Assembly: GCA_032718565.1 (NCBI GenBank)
Contig: JAVGVS010000527.1
Location: forward strand, 175,644-239,643
Reading direction: 5' to 3'
Length of the DNA stretch: 64,000 nucleotides
Source of the DNA: Distichodus sexfasciatus
Taxonomy: Eukaryota; Chordata; Actinopteri; Characiformes; Distichodontidae
Shown here: positions 1 through 11,034 of the stretch, one piece after another
Layout: the number at the start of each line of letters is the position of its first letter
How positions within the stretch are numbered: position 1 is the stretch's first letter
Notes under the pieces: model-generated
What the model was told of the DNA's origin: nothing
Seen by the model: only the letters and a program-made list of their open reading frames with translations
The model's database searches: none
Translations under genes and position numbers: made by a program

Positions 1-159
1 TAGACCTCCTCTTTGAGTATAAAAGTCTGATTGATGATTTCATATCGTCGATGCTCTCGATGCTCTCCGATGCTCTCCGATGCTCTTGTTGATCATCTAT
101 GCATTGTTAAACCCCTAATATATACCTTTTATAGTCCTCTGCAATATATCATTTTAAAG
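1..159. other. Left edge, short GATGCTCTC repeats
   Basis: GATGCTCTC recurs four times between about 50 and 87. Nothing else is recognised. Confidence 0.5.
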
Positions 160-425
160 TGAATGCAGGGGACAGTGCTTTGGGGGTGGTACCTTGCCCC
201 CCCATTTTTTAAAAAGCATAAAAGTCTAGTTTCAAGTTTCATGTGACGTCTGCGTGACATTAAAGGTACCACTAGGGTACTCATAGGCAAAAAAGTGCAA
301 ATCTGGCTTGCCCTGGGTGCTGTCCATCAGCTGCCACTGCTCATCGCGGATGGGTCCATGCAGAGCTCACACGGTTGTGGTGCATACGTGTGCTGTGTTC
401 ACAATCACAAAAATTCTAAAGTTGT
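160..425. mobile_element. SINE family A, two fragments head to head
   Basis: 160-212 is a minus-strand fragment (GGACAGTGCTTTGGGG, GGTACCTTGCC). 262-420 is a plus-strand body (AAGGTACCACTAGGGTACTC, GGATGGGTCCATGCAGAG, TGTGCTGTGTTCACAA). The tRNA-like head is absent from both. Confidence 0.65.
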
Positions 426-1034
426 GGTTAAAACTAATTTGCTATGAACTATGTTCACGAAGTTTCTGATATACACCAGCGTTCTCTATCTTAGATTTGT
501 TCTTGGCTGTGGTAATCAACCATTCCTGAAGAGCACTCTTATGAAAAGTTTATTGTCTTCCTGTATGTGCAGAACGTTAGCTTTTTGGTTTTTCTGCAGT
601 TCTACAGCTGTATATCATACTATTTAAACATCATAAATTAAAGAACAAATTAAAATAAAAAACTAGAGACTGAAACTAAGTGGCAATGAGCAGAGTCCAA
701 GCAAAAGTCACAAAAAGCAGCTGATGCATTAAGCATTGAAGAAAGGAGTAACTCAAAAAATGAATCAGTGAGTCAAAATAAGTGAATCAGACTGCATACA
801 TTTATGTAGCATTTTTTAGCACCCCAGAGGAGGTCAAAACGCGTTTTTTATTGCTATAAAGCCAATTATAGGACTATGGCCGAGATCGCACTATTTTCTT
901 GCTACCTGAAAAAAATAGGGAAAGAATTACATGTAATAATAATAATAATGATAATAATAATAATAAAACAGAACAATTACAAAAGGTTTCCATAGCGCTT
1001 CGTGTTTGGACCCCTAATGAGGCTCACTAGTAAT
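426..1034. other. Unassigned AT-rich DNA
   Basis: No gene or repeat is recognised except a short ATAATAATA tract at about 932-966. Confidence 0.5.
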
Positions 1035-1185
1035 TGGTGATGGTCCTGGTAGTCAGGATGCTCATTTCTGGACAGAGATAATGGTTTGAAGCACGCACTA
1101 CCACCACTATGGGTCCCTGAACTAGACCCTTAACCTCAAGTTGCTCCGGGGAGACTGTCCCTGAAATCAGGTTGATAAAAGTCAT
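1035..1185 (+). mobile_element. SINE family C fragment (GGGTCCCTGA...GACCCTTAACC)
   Basis: Contains GGTCCTGGTAGTCAGGATGC, then GGGTCCCTGAACTAGACCC and TTAACCTCAAGTTGCTCC, the body of a tRNA-like repeat also seen at 3385 and, inverted, at 29880. Confidence 0.5.
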
Positions 1186-1249
1186 TCTGGTGAACGTCGG
1201 CTAAATATTCTGTGAAATATATACTACACTCATATTCGGTATGAAAAAT

Positions 1250-1580
1250 AAGAATAGTATTGGTGCAAGCCTGGCTCCGCGAGACCTAATTCGCCGGATT
1301 GACAAGCGGCAGCGAGATTCTTTTTAGTGCTTCCGGTAAGTGACAGTCCCACTGTAGCGCGGGAGCGATGCCCCGGATCCCTTCCCGCGTTTCTTCGTCT
1401 GCGTTTGCGCTAGCTGTTTATAGGCGAGCGAGCGTCTGCCATCCGCGCTACATGTTGCTGGGCTAATACAAGGCGTCGCTGATGATGAACGCTTCGCGCG
1501 CCCGATCGTACTAGCACTGTCACTCAAACTCCCTCTCCGTCGCCTGATTCCACCAGGTGACACGCTCCTTTTTTTCACTC
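1250..1580. other. CpG-dense block without a recognisable gene
   Basis: CpG density is clearly higher here than in the surrounding DNA (CCGCGAG, GAGCGATGCC, GGCGAGCGAGCG, CTTCGCGCGCCCGATCG). The 89-codon minus-strand frame here is Arg/Ser-rich and resembles no protein I know. It could be an unmethylated regulatory element or a decayed repeat. 1581-1898 shows nothing recognisable. Confidence 0.35.
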
Positions 1581-1898
1581 CCCCCCCCCGCAACTAATGT
1601 CAAGTTTCAAATCATGCAAGATAAATATTTATAAAGCACTGACAGCGAATTGAATAAGTCCCAGTCTCCCGGCGCTCGGCTGCTACCGTGGCGCCAGCGA
1701 AACGTGTCAAAATAGGCCTGGAATAAGGCAAGACACAGATAAAGTGGTGTTATTGGCGTTACACGGTTTTTTTTTTCCTCCGTTATTATTTTCTCTGGAT
1801 TTTTGCATAGCAGGAACGTTCCTGCAGCTGGACAAATTGAGGTCAACATTATTTATCTCCTTGTTACCTCAAGATCACAAATTATTTTCAAGATAATA

Positions 1899-1990
1899 GG
1901 GGTGTGACGAGACACTCAGCTCATGAGACGAGACGATACATGAGATTGGCTTTCGAGAACGGGACGAGACATTAACCCTATTTTTAGGGA
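1899..1990 (+). mobile_element. hAT-like repeat end (GGGGTGTGACGAGACAC)
   Basis: GGGGTGTGACGAGACACTC followed by GAGACGAGACG and CGGGACGAGACATTAACC is a common terminal sequence of fish hAT-type repeats. The opposite end was not found. Confidence 0.45.
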
Positions 1991-2099
1991 AAATTGAATG
2001 ATTCACATATGACTCGAATATGGATTTTTACTGCAATTCGACAAAAAGACATTAGACGTCAACTGCAAAAAAGTATAGTTAGTGCATCAGCTGCCTGGA

Positions 2100-2235
2100 C
2101 TCTCTGTTGTGAGTGATTATTTGTCATTGTGAACACAGTACAGCACACAGTGCCCTAAAATGAAGTGTGACTGGGCAGCCCACCCTTGAAGGATCGGTAA
2201 GGTACCACACAAAATTACTCATGAGCAAATAGCAT
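2100..2235 (-). mobile_element. SINE family A, partial copy
   Basis: GAGTGATTATTTGTCATTGT, GAACACAGTACAGCACACAG and TAAGGTACCACACAAA, then ACTCATGAGCAAA, match the family body in mixed, rearranged form. Confidence 0.65.
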
Positions 2236-3384
2236 GCTTTATTCTGATGCAACTGCCCAATAAGTTCAGCACAACATATGATTTTTTAAGGGAACTTTTA
2301 ATAAATTGCTTCCATTTTCTGCGTTGTTTGATTTTATACTTAATGTAAAATACTCAGAGCTGCAGATCCTTGTATGAAAGACGTTATATAAATAAAGATT
2401 ATCCAGAGTGACATTTTTGGTCTAAGGATGGAGCTGGTGGAGCTCCATTTTGGGAAAGCATGATAGCTGGTCAAGAACAAGAGTAGAAACATTACACTCA
2501 TGTTTTCTGGCATGTCTGAACCCATAAATTTGGGGAATGTGATAGGAACAGAGGCCAAAGCACTGCCCGTTTTCCGTCCGGCATCCTCTGCATTCTCCTT
2601 TACATTCTTTACATGGGACTACGTATAGGCGTCATTGTAAATAAGATCCAGTTTTTACTTTCCCATTGTTGCGTATTGTGACAATCAGGAACAACGTCTG
2701 TCAGCATAGTGAGAGAAGGTTGGTGTTTGCTCTTGATGCACTCAGGAACCCATCGCTCTGGGCAATGTCATCGCCGTACCACCCTTCTGCCGCCTTGACG
2801 TCTTTTGAGCAGCGCAGAAGCGCTTCGGGATCCGTTTTCATCTGCGATGACTTGAGAAGCGAGTTTTATCTCCGGGGCCTTTCTCCTCCCCACCTCACCC
2901 CCTCGCACTCTCCCCGAAACAGACTTGCACTCTCTAGTCCTTCGGTTTCGTCATGTTCGGCTGGCGCTGAGGTCTGGAATCCTCAGTGCACTGAAGCTGT
3001 CTGGACAGTGTTATTTTTGTTGCATTGTCCTTCATCGAGGCTGTTGTTAGTGGCGTGGAAGGAGCTGGAACTTCATCAACAGAGAATAAACTGATCCCCT
3101 TCTCCATCAATCGATCCGGATGTTGTCAGACGTTATGTCTAGCAAATGACCTAACAAGACAAACAAGGGATGGAAGTGTAGGAATGACAGACAGACAAAC
3201 AAACATGGGAGACAAGACAAGGGTGACCTCTGCTGGCCAGGCTGAGAACTGCTATACATAACTATAACTATTGTTTATATTATTTCGTCCTCACAATTCC
3301 AGAGTTGATTTTGGGAATCTAAAGTTTTCTACGTTTACTTAGCTGATCTCTCATGATACTGGAGCTGGTGCTGTTCTGACTTCT
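2236..3384. other. Unassigned DNA, no supported gene
   Basis: A 142-codon + strand frame (2666-3094) has no recognisable domain, no plausible splice context and a composition like its surroundings. I do not call it a gene. 2790-2980 is CpG- and pyrimidine-rich. Confidence 0.45.
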
Positions 3385-3500
3385 GGTCCTGTGGTCTGGG
3401 GAGTAGTGGTCTAGTGGTGCAGTACTCTGTATATGAACAGAGGTTGCATGATTAGTCCTAGGTGCTAACACCATCATTGGGTCTCTGAGCAAGACCGTTT
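3385..3500 (+). mobile_element. SINE family C copy
   Basis: AGTGGTCTAGTGGTGCAG (tRNA-like A-box region), AGGTTGCATGATTAG and GGGTCTCTGAGCAAGACCG follow the order of this tRNA-derived repeat. The B-box is degraded. A tail-like piece recurs at about 3905-3990. Confidence 0.55.
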
Positions 3501-3504
3501 ACTA

Positions 3505-3900
3505 GAGGTGTTGAAATGAATCACATAATCGATGCATCATGATACGATGCGTGGGCGTTACCTCGATGCGATGGCAGACCGTCGATAATATTGAAGTTTC
3601 AAATGGCGGTCCGCTGCTCCCTGGTGGCCCATTACACTAGTAAGTTTTACTACTGAAATCACTTTTTAAAAATAATTTCATTTGATTTATTATTTTTAAC
3701 ATTTATTATTATTAACATTTTCACATGGGTAGATTAAAATTTCTAGTTAAAAAGAACATCCCAGTTGTAACTATGGCTGCCCGATCGGTGATCCATACCA
3801 AATCTGCCTGCAATGTGAAGTAATGTAGAAAAATTGATGGGATGCATCGTGATGCATTGAGATATTGCATCAAATTGAATCGTTGACTTGACAATCATAA
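3505..3900. mobile_element. Decayed hAT-like element rich in GATGCATC motifs
   Basis: CGATGCATCATGATACGATG on the left and GATGCATCGTGATGCATTG on the right are inverted CGAT-rich ends. The interior ACTATGGCTGCCCGATCGG matches, inverted, the interior of the 30.8-33.0 kb element. No coding region. Confidence 0.5.
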
Positions 3901-4019
3901 TCAAATTGAACGGTTGTACCAGTGAAGGTTCACAGCTTTACTCTTAACCCCAAATTGCTGCGTCGAAACAGTCCTTGTGATTAGTAAAATGGAAATCGCT
4001 CTGGGGTGCCTTTTCCAAA

Positions 4020-4115
4020 TGTATAGTTGCTAACATTATTGCTAACTACATTAGCAACACTATGTTAATTGCTAATGTACACTATGTTAGTTGCTAACAT
4101 AGTTAGCAACAGCCC
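4020..4115. repeat. Short GCTAACATAGTTAGCAA palindromic repeat
   Basis: TTGCTAACAT, ACTACATTAGCAAC, ATGTTAGTTGCTAACAT and AGTTAGCAAC alternate on both strands, giving several overlapping hairpins. Confidence 0.6.
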
Positions 4116-4149
4116 TTTAAAGAAACATCACTGGATAAGAGCATCTGCT

Positions 4150-4390
4150 AATAGCTGTAACTGTTCCACAACACCTGTGGTCAGAGAGTCGGCAGTTCAA
4201 GTCCCAGACTGGTAAAGGTACCAATAAGGAACTCATGAGCAAGGTCCGTCCCCTAAGCTCTGCTCTCAGGGTGATGCAAAATAAAAGATGTCCTTCATGG
4301 ATGGGTCAAATGCAGAGGTCACATTTAGTTATGGTGCACTGTGTGCTGTGCTGTGCTGTGTTCACAATGACAAATAATCATTTTAACATA
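4150..4390 (+). mobile_element. SINE family A copy
   Basis: Runs from a degraded tRNA-like head through the B-box-like GCAGTTCAAGTCCCAGACTG, TAAAGGTACCAATAAGGAAC, TCATGAGCAAGGTCCGTCCC and the body ending TTCACAATGACAAATAATCA. Confidence 0.85.
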
Positions 4391-4609
4391 TACTGTATAC
4401 ACCTACAATGTATGATTATATTGATGTGCTGTATAAGAGATAAGTTTGAGTGATTTTGCTCAAAACAGAGACAGTTAAACTTCAGCATCAGTCAATACTG
4501 CATTTATTACAGAAAAATTCTCTCCTTCCATATCACTAAAGCTTAAAGCCGACTTTTCACAGTGTCGGTAGCTGCATTAGCATTTGGCTGAGGCAGCCGT
4601 GCTAATCCG

Positions 4610-5235
4610 GAGTTTTGGGGTGTGTGTGTGTGTTGAGGGGGTGTTTTTGGTCTGTGTTGATAACTTTGGCTCTCATCATCCCAGGGCTTGTCTGTCAGCT
4701 CTGACTTTTGATAATATCTCCCTGGTCCTCCATTTCCCAGTCACTTTCATTTATTTTAAAGCAGCGTTTGGCGGGCCGCCGTCTTTAACCAGGCGTTATA
4801 CGGCGCGAACAGGCCCGGATCGAATTATGATGGAGGGAGAGTGTGTGTGTGGGTGTGTGTGTGCTGGGAAATATATAATAATAGCAAAATATGGTCCGTG
4901 GCAGTCAAGTCTCTGTAAAATGGCAGGAGTGAGGACGATAATTCCCCTTCCTCCTCCTCCTCCTCCTCCTTCTCCTCTTTTCTCTCTCTCTTTCTATTTG
5001 GGATGTGTGTGTGTGTGTAAGAAAGGCAGCGAGTGTGTATGTGTGGTGCATTTGAAAGAGAAGTGAATTGTGTGTGTGTGTGTTAGTGTTGAGAAGAACA
5101 GCATGTGTGTGAGAGACAGAAGTGTGTGTGTGTGTGTGTTTAAAGAGAATGAGAGAATGTGAGATGACGGTAGAGTGTGTCTGCAAAATAAATTGTGTGT
5201 GTGTGTGTGTGTCTGTGTGTGTGCGTGAAATAAAA
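4610..5235. repeat. Interrupted TG/GA/CT microsatellite cluster
   Basis: At least nine TG-rich tracts (4619, 4841, 5004, 5036, 5069, 5122, 5192, 5212 and nearby), with CTCCTCCTCC at 4950-4980 and GAGA runs. The long open frames here read only repeat-coded residues (Cys/Val or Thr/His) and are not genes. Confidence 0.85.
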
Positions 5236-5404
5236 GGTGTGTTGGTGGCTCGACTTCTTCAAATCCACTCAGCCAGTCAAAACAATATCAACCACACATC
5301 AGGGCTCCTCCTCCATCTTTCTGCTACAGTTCTCTAAAAGGAAGGAGAAATAATATTAGATGGTTAATATTAATAATTACTCATGTCTTAAAGTGTAAAA
5401 AGCC

Positions 5405-5610
5405 AGGTGTGATGTGTACTAATAATAATAATAATAATAATAATGATAATAATAATAACAATAATAATTGCAGACACATTTAGCAGGCTCTTATCCAGTG
5501 TAGTACATTTCTAATTTCAGGGATAGTTTCTGAAACAACTGATGTTAGTAATGTGGTGGTGAACTCGACCTACAAACCACCAATACCCCAATACCCACCG
5601 CTACTAATAA

Positions 5611-5645
<35 letters not shown>

Positions 5646-5818
5646 ATCACATATAATACCGTAAAATCTACTACTAATAATACCACTACTATTACTAGTA
5701 TTGATCCTACTAGTACTATTATTAGTACATTAGTACTCCTACTATTACTACTACTGCTCTTACTACTGTTACTACTATGACAATTATTACTATCACCACC
5801 AGCACTACTACTACTACT

Positions 5819-5877
<59 letters not shown>

Positions 5878-6035
5878 AATTATTATTATTATTAAATGAT
5901 AATAATAGTATTAATGGGGTGGGATTAATATATTAACTCTTCTTCTTCTTCAATAGCTATTTATCTTGACTATTATTATTGGTCATATTATTATTATTAT
6001 TATTATTATTAGTAGTAGTAGTAGTAAGAGTAGTA
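5405..6035. repeat. AAT/ACT trinucleotide microsatellite field
   Basis: Blocks of TAA/AAT (5419-5465, 5608-5645, 5818-5895), TAC/ACT (5668-5820) and TAT/AGT (5967-6045), with transitions of one trinucleotide into another. Confidence 0.85.
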
Positions 6036-6990
6036 GTAGTCTGTCTATTACTCTGTACAATATAAGTACAATTCAGCAGATCAGATGCAACAGATACAGT
6101 ACACTACAGATATATCAATATACAATGGAAAATATACACCACAAAATATACAATATATTGATAAAAGCAATGCACAAGTTATGTCACCCTAACTATTATG
6201 AATAGGTGGGAATAAAATTTTATCTTTGAATAACTATGTACACATGCAGATGGTGATGTGGACTGTTGATGTGTGTATATCATTTACAATATATTTATAA
6301 TAATAGAATACATTTAATCTATGTATGATGCTTTATACATTACAATATATGCAAGTTACGCAACATGGCTCTCAAAACGCTCTACACTTCATCTATGTAT
6401 CATGTTTGATATATTGCCATATATAGAATTCTAATAACAGTATACACTGAAGCCTAGCTGTACACACAAAGCATCTAAATACACATTTCAACATTTCCCC
6501 TTTATGATGATCATTCCCACTCTGCCCCATTTTTGCAGTGTTCAGTTTTTAATCTCGCCAAGCCGGTCCTGCGTGTTTTTACGTGTCGATATCCGTCTGC
6601 TGCTCTCTCCATTAGAGTTAAAGCCGGCGGCAAATGGAAAATGATATGCTAACGTATTCAGGGTTTTCCAGTGTCTCTGCATAATTTAGGCTGCCTCCCC
6701 GCTGGATTAATCTGATTGGACAGTTATGTAAAGAGAGCGGGCTTCGAGCTGTCACTCTCGGGCCGGGGGGTTCGGCGACAATTGTTTTGACACGGAAACA
6801 CTTCGGGGAATATTGCGTGCATTTTTTTTTGTTGCCCCCCAAACTGCAACCGAGAGGCGCTGTGCGGTTTGCAGAAGCTCGTTATAGACACGGCTGCTGG
6901 TTTCTACTTAGATTTGGCACCGTAATTAAATGGCGATCATCAATATGTGAAGCGTCTGGGATGCGGTCTTGGGTTCTTGTGTAGACGTTT
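6036..6990. other. AT-rich DNA, then possible regulatory block
   Basis: 6060-6470 is rich in ATATATTG/TACAATAT motifs. 6500-6985 is balanced, non-repetitive and includes homeodomain-type TAATTAAA (6922). No gene is recognised; conservation would have to be tested. Confidence 0.3.
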
Positions 6991-7274
6991 GACAAAAGTA
7001 CAGTGCCTGAGTATAGCCACAATAAAAATGAACAAAATGGCAAAGACATCTGGATGTCATTCCCGATCGGCCCAAAATAGTCCTGAGAGCTGAAAATGAA
7101 GGCACCTGGACTTCTTTTAACAGAATGCAAAAGCCATGAAACAAATAGAAAAGCCATAATGTAAACTGCACAAATGGAAAAGTCACAAAGGAAATGTTAA
7201 AGCCATAACATGAGTGCAAAAGTCACAACGGAAATGCAACAGCTGCAACAAAAGGCAAATTTCTGCTGCGCGTT

Positions 7275-7425
7275 TACATGCACATTATCATTTCTTCTTC
7301 TAGTTTAGACTTTATATTTCATACTCTATTTATTTACGCTCTATGTGCCTTCTTGGCCTGCCTCTCTGTGTACTTGTATATAGCTGAGATAACAATAAAC
7401 TTTACCTTGATTTTGACTTTGAAAG
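7275..7425 (+). mobile_element. Probable LINE 3' tail remnant
   Basis: Ends in ATAACAATAAACTTTACCTT followed by GATTTTGACTTTG, the short direct-repeat tail typical of L2/CR1-like fish LINEs. No coding part remains. Confidence 0.4.
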
Positions 7426-7564
7426 AGCCATAATACAAGTCCTAAAGACACATAAGAAATTACAAAAGCCATAACTGAAGTGCAAATGCTACAACTGAAG
7501 CTTCCTCTGCTGCTTTCGGCTTCTCCCGTTATGGGTCGCCACAGTGGATCAAGTACAAGTCAAC

Positions 7565-7830
7565 ACAAATGCAAAGGGCAGTTGGTGGCGTAACGGTAGG
7601 GTGTTTGCCCTGTAATCAGAAGGTCGCTGGTTCCAATCCAGAGCTGATAAAGTTACCACTGAGGTACTCATGAGCAAGGTACCGTCCCCAAGCACTGCTC
7701 CTGGGCGCTTGTTAGCTGCTCGCTGCTCCTTTATGGATGGGTTAAATGCAGAGGTCATGTTTCATTGTGGTGCATTGTGTGCTGTGCTGTGGTGTGATCA
7801 CAATGACAAATAATCACTCACACTTTCAGT
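7565..7830 (+). mobile_element. SINE family A, near full-length
   Basis: Head AGTTGGTGGCGTAACGGTAG, B-box-like region GGTCGCTGGTTCCAATCC, body TACTCATGAGCAAGGTACCG and TGCAGAGGTCATGTTTCATT, and end GTGATCACAATGACAAATAA. It interrupts the minisatellite. Confidence 0.88.
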
Positions 7831-7934
7831 AAAAGCCACTTTAGAAATTGCAAAAGCCACAAAACGAGTGCTGAAGCCAGGACCCAAAAACAAAAGCTAC
7901 AACATGAATGCAAAAGTGACAACCTCTTACAAAA

Positions 7935-8260
7935 GATTTAGGCTTCTGGCAAACGGTTGTCGTTAACCTTTGGCAATGTTGCTACAAATTTGCAACAGGT
8001 GATATTTTACATGCAAATTAGGTTTGCAGCAAACTTCTAGTGGACTTCAAACTTGCTAGAAATTTGTAACAAATTGTCACCAAAGTTCACAAAAAGTTTG
8101 TATCGTGCAGCTAATTGTTTTGGCAAATGGCAATTTGTCATTGTTGCAGAACATTACCTAAGTTGCCACCAGTAATGACAATATGGCAACATATTCCTAA
8201 CAAACTCTACTGTTTGTCACAAAATAACTACAAGTTTGTTGCAAACCTGCTACAAACATT
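7935..8260 (+). repeat. Dispersed repeat family F, uninterrupted copy
   Basis: Shares TTCTGGCAAAC, GTTAACCTTTGGCAATGTTG, ACATGCAAATTAGGTTT and GTTTTGGCAAAT with 18285-18970. It represents the empty site for the MITE present in that other copy. Confidence 0.6.
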
Positions 8261-8430
8261 TTGTTTTTGTAAAGGCACAAATGCAAAAAGCACAATTTAA
8301 AGGCAAAATATACATAGGAAAAGTGCAAGCCATAAGACAAGTGCAAGGGTCACAACAGAAATGCAAAAGCTACAATAAGTGTGCAAAAGTCACCACACAT
8401 ATGCAAAATGTTCCTTTGGGGACACTTCCT

Positions 8431-9257
8431 ATGTGGCTGTTTGCTACGTTTCTGAAGCTACATATATTTTCTGTATTTGCAGTGCGTCTATGAATGTGCA
8501 GCAGGTTATTGTCATTTGTATGTAACACATTTGTCATTTTGATGAAACTTTTTTATTTTTGGTGCAGCATCAACAAAATTGCAGTGTCAGCACATGTGCC
8601 ATGAACTCAAATTACTACTTTGTGGTTTTTGAACTCTGTCATTTTTAAAAATTGAATTGCGATCTCTCTGCCACCTCAAATCCTGAACTCTGTCCATCTG
8701 CCGAAACCAGTAACATGTGTGGAGGTGCCACGGCGACGTGTTGAGGTTCTTGGATCTGGGAGATGGCTTAGGTTGTCATGAGGAGTGGTGGTGCATGCTG
8801 GGAAGGAGGGCAGGTTCCAGGTGAAGGATGCTTCCATATGCTGCTGCCGACAGTACTGCTGGTAAATACATATGGGTTGACAGCGAGGAGCTCACAGGTA
8901 ACGAAGGATGAGAAAAAGTGCACAAAGATGATGGGGAACCTAGTTTTGTGGTTGGTTTTTCAGGCTAGAATTACGATGGCGTAGTGTCACTAGCCAATTT
9001 AGACAGAAAATCAGATTTAGTCAACGTAATTTTACGATTACGTTTTTAAAATTTTGCTCTGATTATTGGACTAAACTGTGTTGTTCAAATTGACTTTCCT
9101 GTCAATTTGACGTTATTTCATTTTTATTCACACTATTCCACTTATTTAAGCTATTTTGCACTTCTGATCGGCTGTTATTCATCTCTGAATCTTTCACAAA
9201 AGTGAATTGCTCTGCAATGTCGCCATGTTTGGTCGTAGGGATATTTGTGGGGCAGTT
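8431..9257. other. Unassigned DNA
   Basis: No gene is recognised. The 68-codon frame at 8778-8984 has no features of a known protein. Confidence 0.45.
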
Positions 9258-9917
9258 AGTAATACTTGATTTGGGAAGTTCACCTGTGATCGGAAGGTTG
9301 CTGGTTCAAGTCCCAGACTGGTAAAGGAGGGATGGAGGGATGTCTGGATGTAAGGATATCTGGATGTAGGGATATAGAGATATATGGATATAGGCATAAA
9401 GGGATGGAGGGATGTAGGGATATACAGATGTAGGGATAAAGGGATGGAGTAATATAGGGATGAAGAGATATAGGCATAAAAGGATGAAGGGATATAGGAA
9501 TTATAGGGATATAGGAATATACAGATGGAGGGATATAGGGATGGAGAGATGTAGGGATGTAGGGATGTAGTAATATAGGAATATAGTGATGTAGGAACAT
9601 AGGGATGTAGGAATATATGGATGGAGAAATATATGGATGGAGGAATATAGGAATGTATGAATATGGGATGTAAGGATATATGGATGGAGGAATATAGGAA
9701 TATGGGATATATGAATATGGGATGTAGGGATATAGGGATGTAGGGATATAGGTATGTTAGGGATGTAGGAATATAGGGATGGAGGGATGTGAGCATGAGC
9801 GAGGTGCCGTCCCCTGCATCTGCTGCCCGGACATTGCTTCATGGATGGTTCAAATGCAGAGCTCACATTTGGTTGTGGTGCACTGTGTGCTGTGTTCACT
9901 ATGTCAAATAATCACTC
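9258..9917 (+). mobile_element. SINE family A split by an 8-bp array
   Basis: The tRNA-like head with GGTTGCTGGTTCAAGTCCCA ends at about 9326. The body resumes at about 9791 with GAGCATGAGCGAGGTGCCGT and runs to ATGTCAAATAATCACTC. The 464 bp between replace the segment that reads TACCACTGAGGTACTCA in intact copies. Confidence 0.85.
9327..9790 (+). repeat. 8-bp-period minisatellite GGATGTAG/GGATATAG/GGATGGAG
   Basis: Successive octamers keep register for long stretches (GGATGTAG, GGATATAG, GGATGGAG, AGATATAT, GAATATAG). On the minus strand it encodes a fake Ser/Leu/His/Pro/Tyr repeat protein in every frame, because 24 bp equals eight codons. Confidence 0.9.
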
Positions 9918-11034
9918 TCTTAAATCTCCTTAAAACTTAAATTACAAATAGCAAGCATGTGGCCTACCAAAAGTTGCCAAAATGGAGAAACTCTTTGCAC
10001 CTGAACTCGTAGCATGCTAAATCTGTTTTCTCTGCGAGGGAGCCTGGAGGGAGCTTCATTAAGAAAGTGCTGTTAGATTTATAGACTCCGGGTCGAGCTT
10101 CATTCAGGCTGATGCAGCCCGGACAAGGAAAATGATAAATACACTGCACTCGGGGATCGGGTCGGGTCGAGGGATTCATAACGCCAACGCTTAAGATAAC
10201 TGCTATTTTCTTCGCATTTTAAACCGCGGAATGCTGGAACTGACCGATGGGTGTCGGCAGTAATTGCGATAGTCGAACAAAGCTAGCCCGCCTCGTGGCG
10301 CTGACGCCGAACCCTTCTAAAGCATTGAGAGGTTTTAAGGCTAATTACCCTGTTTTTGTCGGCGTAGCCAATTAAATCATAATAAAAGAAATTGCTCAGA
10401 GTCCTCTATCTCTCCTCTCTCCTTATTTTACGAGCGATGGGGGTTTTTGTGAGCGCTGGACTGCTCGTCCTTTCTCTGATTTTTAATTCCGATTAGCCAC
10501 ACAATGGCGCGTTTGGCTAGGCTACAAAAGGAAGGCGTAATGGACGAGGTGGCTCTCTCTGTTGAAAAGTACATTTTTTTTTGCCACTCAGTCAAGCTGG
10601 CGTCTTTAGTTAAGCAGTCTAAGAGAATGAGAATGAGAATGGAGGAAAAAAGGACAGGCTTCTTTGTGGATTCTGCCGAAAAAGAATATCAAATCAATCT
10701 GGCTAACTACCAGTGCTAATTTGCGACGGTAACTTTTTCTAGCAGAAGGCAAATTAGCCCGGCTGTATTGTTAGTTCAGGTGTTGGGCGTAATTGGTTTT
10801 GCCGTTTTTAATGAGACAGGCCTGGAGGGGCCTTGACTGATTAGAGACTCTCGATGTGTGTGAGTGTGTGGCATTGCATGTGTGTTTGAACAACACCCTC
10901 TCCAAGATTTTTGCCAAATTTTATGAGGATGCAGAGTGGCCAGGTTAACTTGGGGAGAAAAATACACTTTTTAAATTATTGTGTGAGAGTTAGTTAGTGA
11001 TTATTTGAGATTATAGACACAGCCAGCACAACTC
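9918..11034. other. Non-repetitive block between two arrays, candidate regulatory DNA
   Basis: Balanced, non-repetitive sequence with homeodomain-type cores (GGCTAATTACCC at about 10340, CCAATTAAATCATAATAAAA at about 10368, TTTTTAATTCCGATTAGCC at about 10480). A 71-codon frame at 10504-10719 lacks recognisable features. Regulatory role is a guess from composition and location upstream of pbx1. Confidence 0.3.

Larger units (their letters stand above)
6990..8430. repeat. Dispersed minisatellite of about 20 bp (GCAAAAGCCACAA...)
   Basis: Units such as AATGCAAAAGCCATAACA and AGTGCAAAAGTCACAACA recur at 7120-7255, 7430-7500, 7830-7925 and 8270-8410. They are separated by other repeats that appear to have inserted into or expanded around them. 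Confidence 0.65.

Noticed and set aside
2666..3094. 142-codon frame as a possible gene
   Set aside because: No recognisable domain, motif or splice context; similar lengths arise by chance in a 64-kb window.
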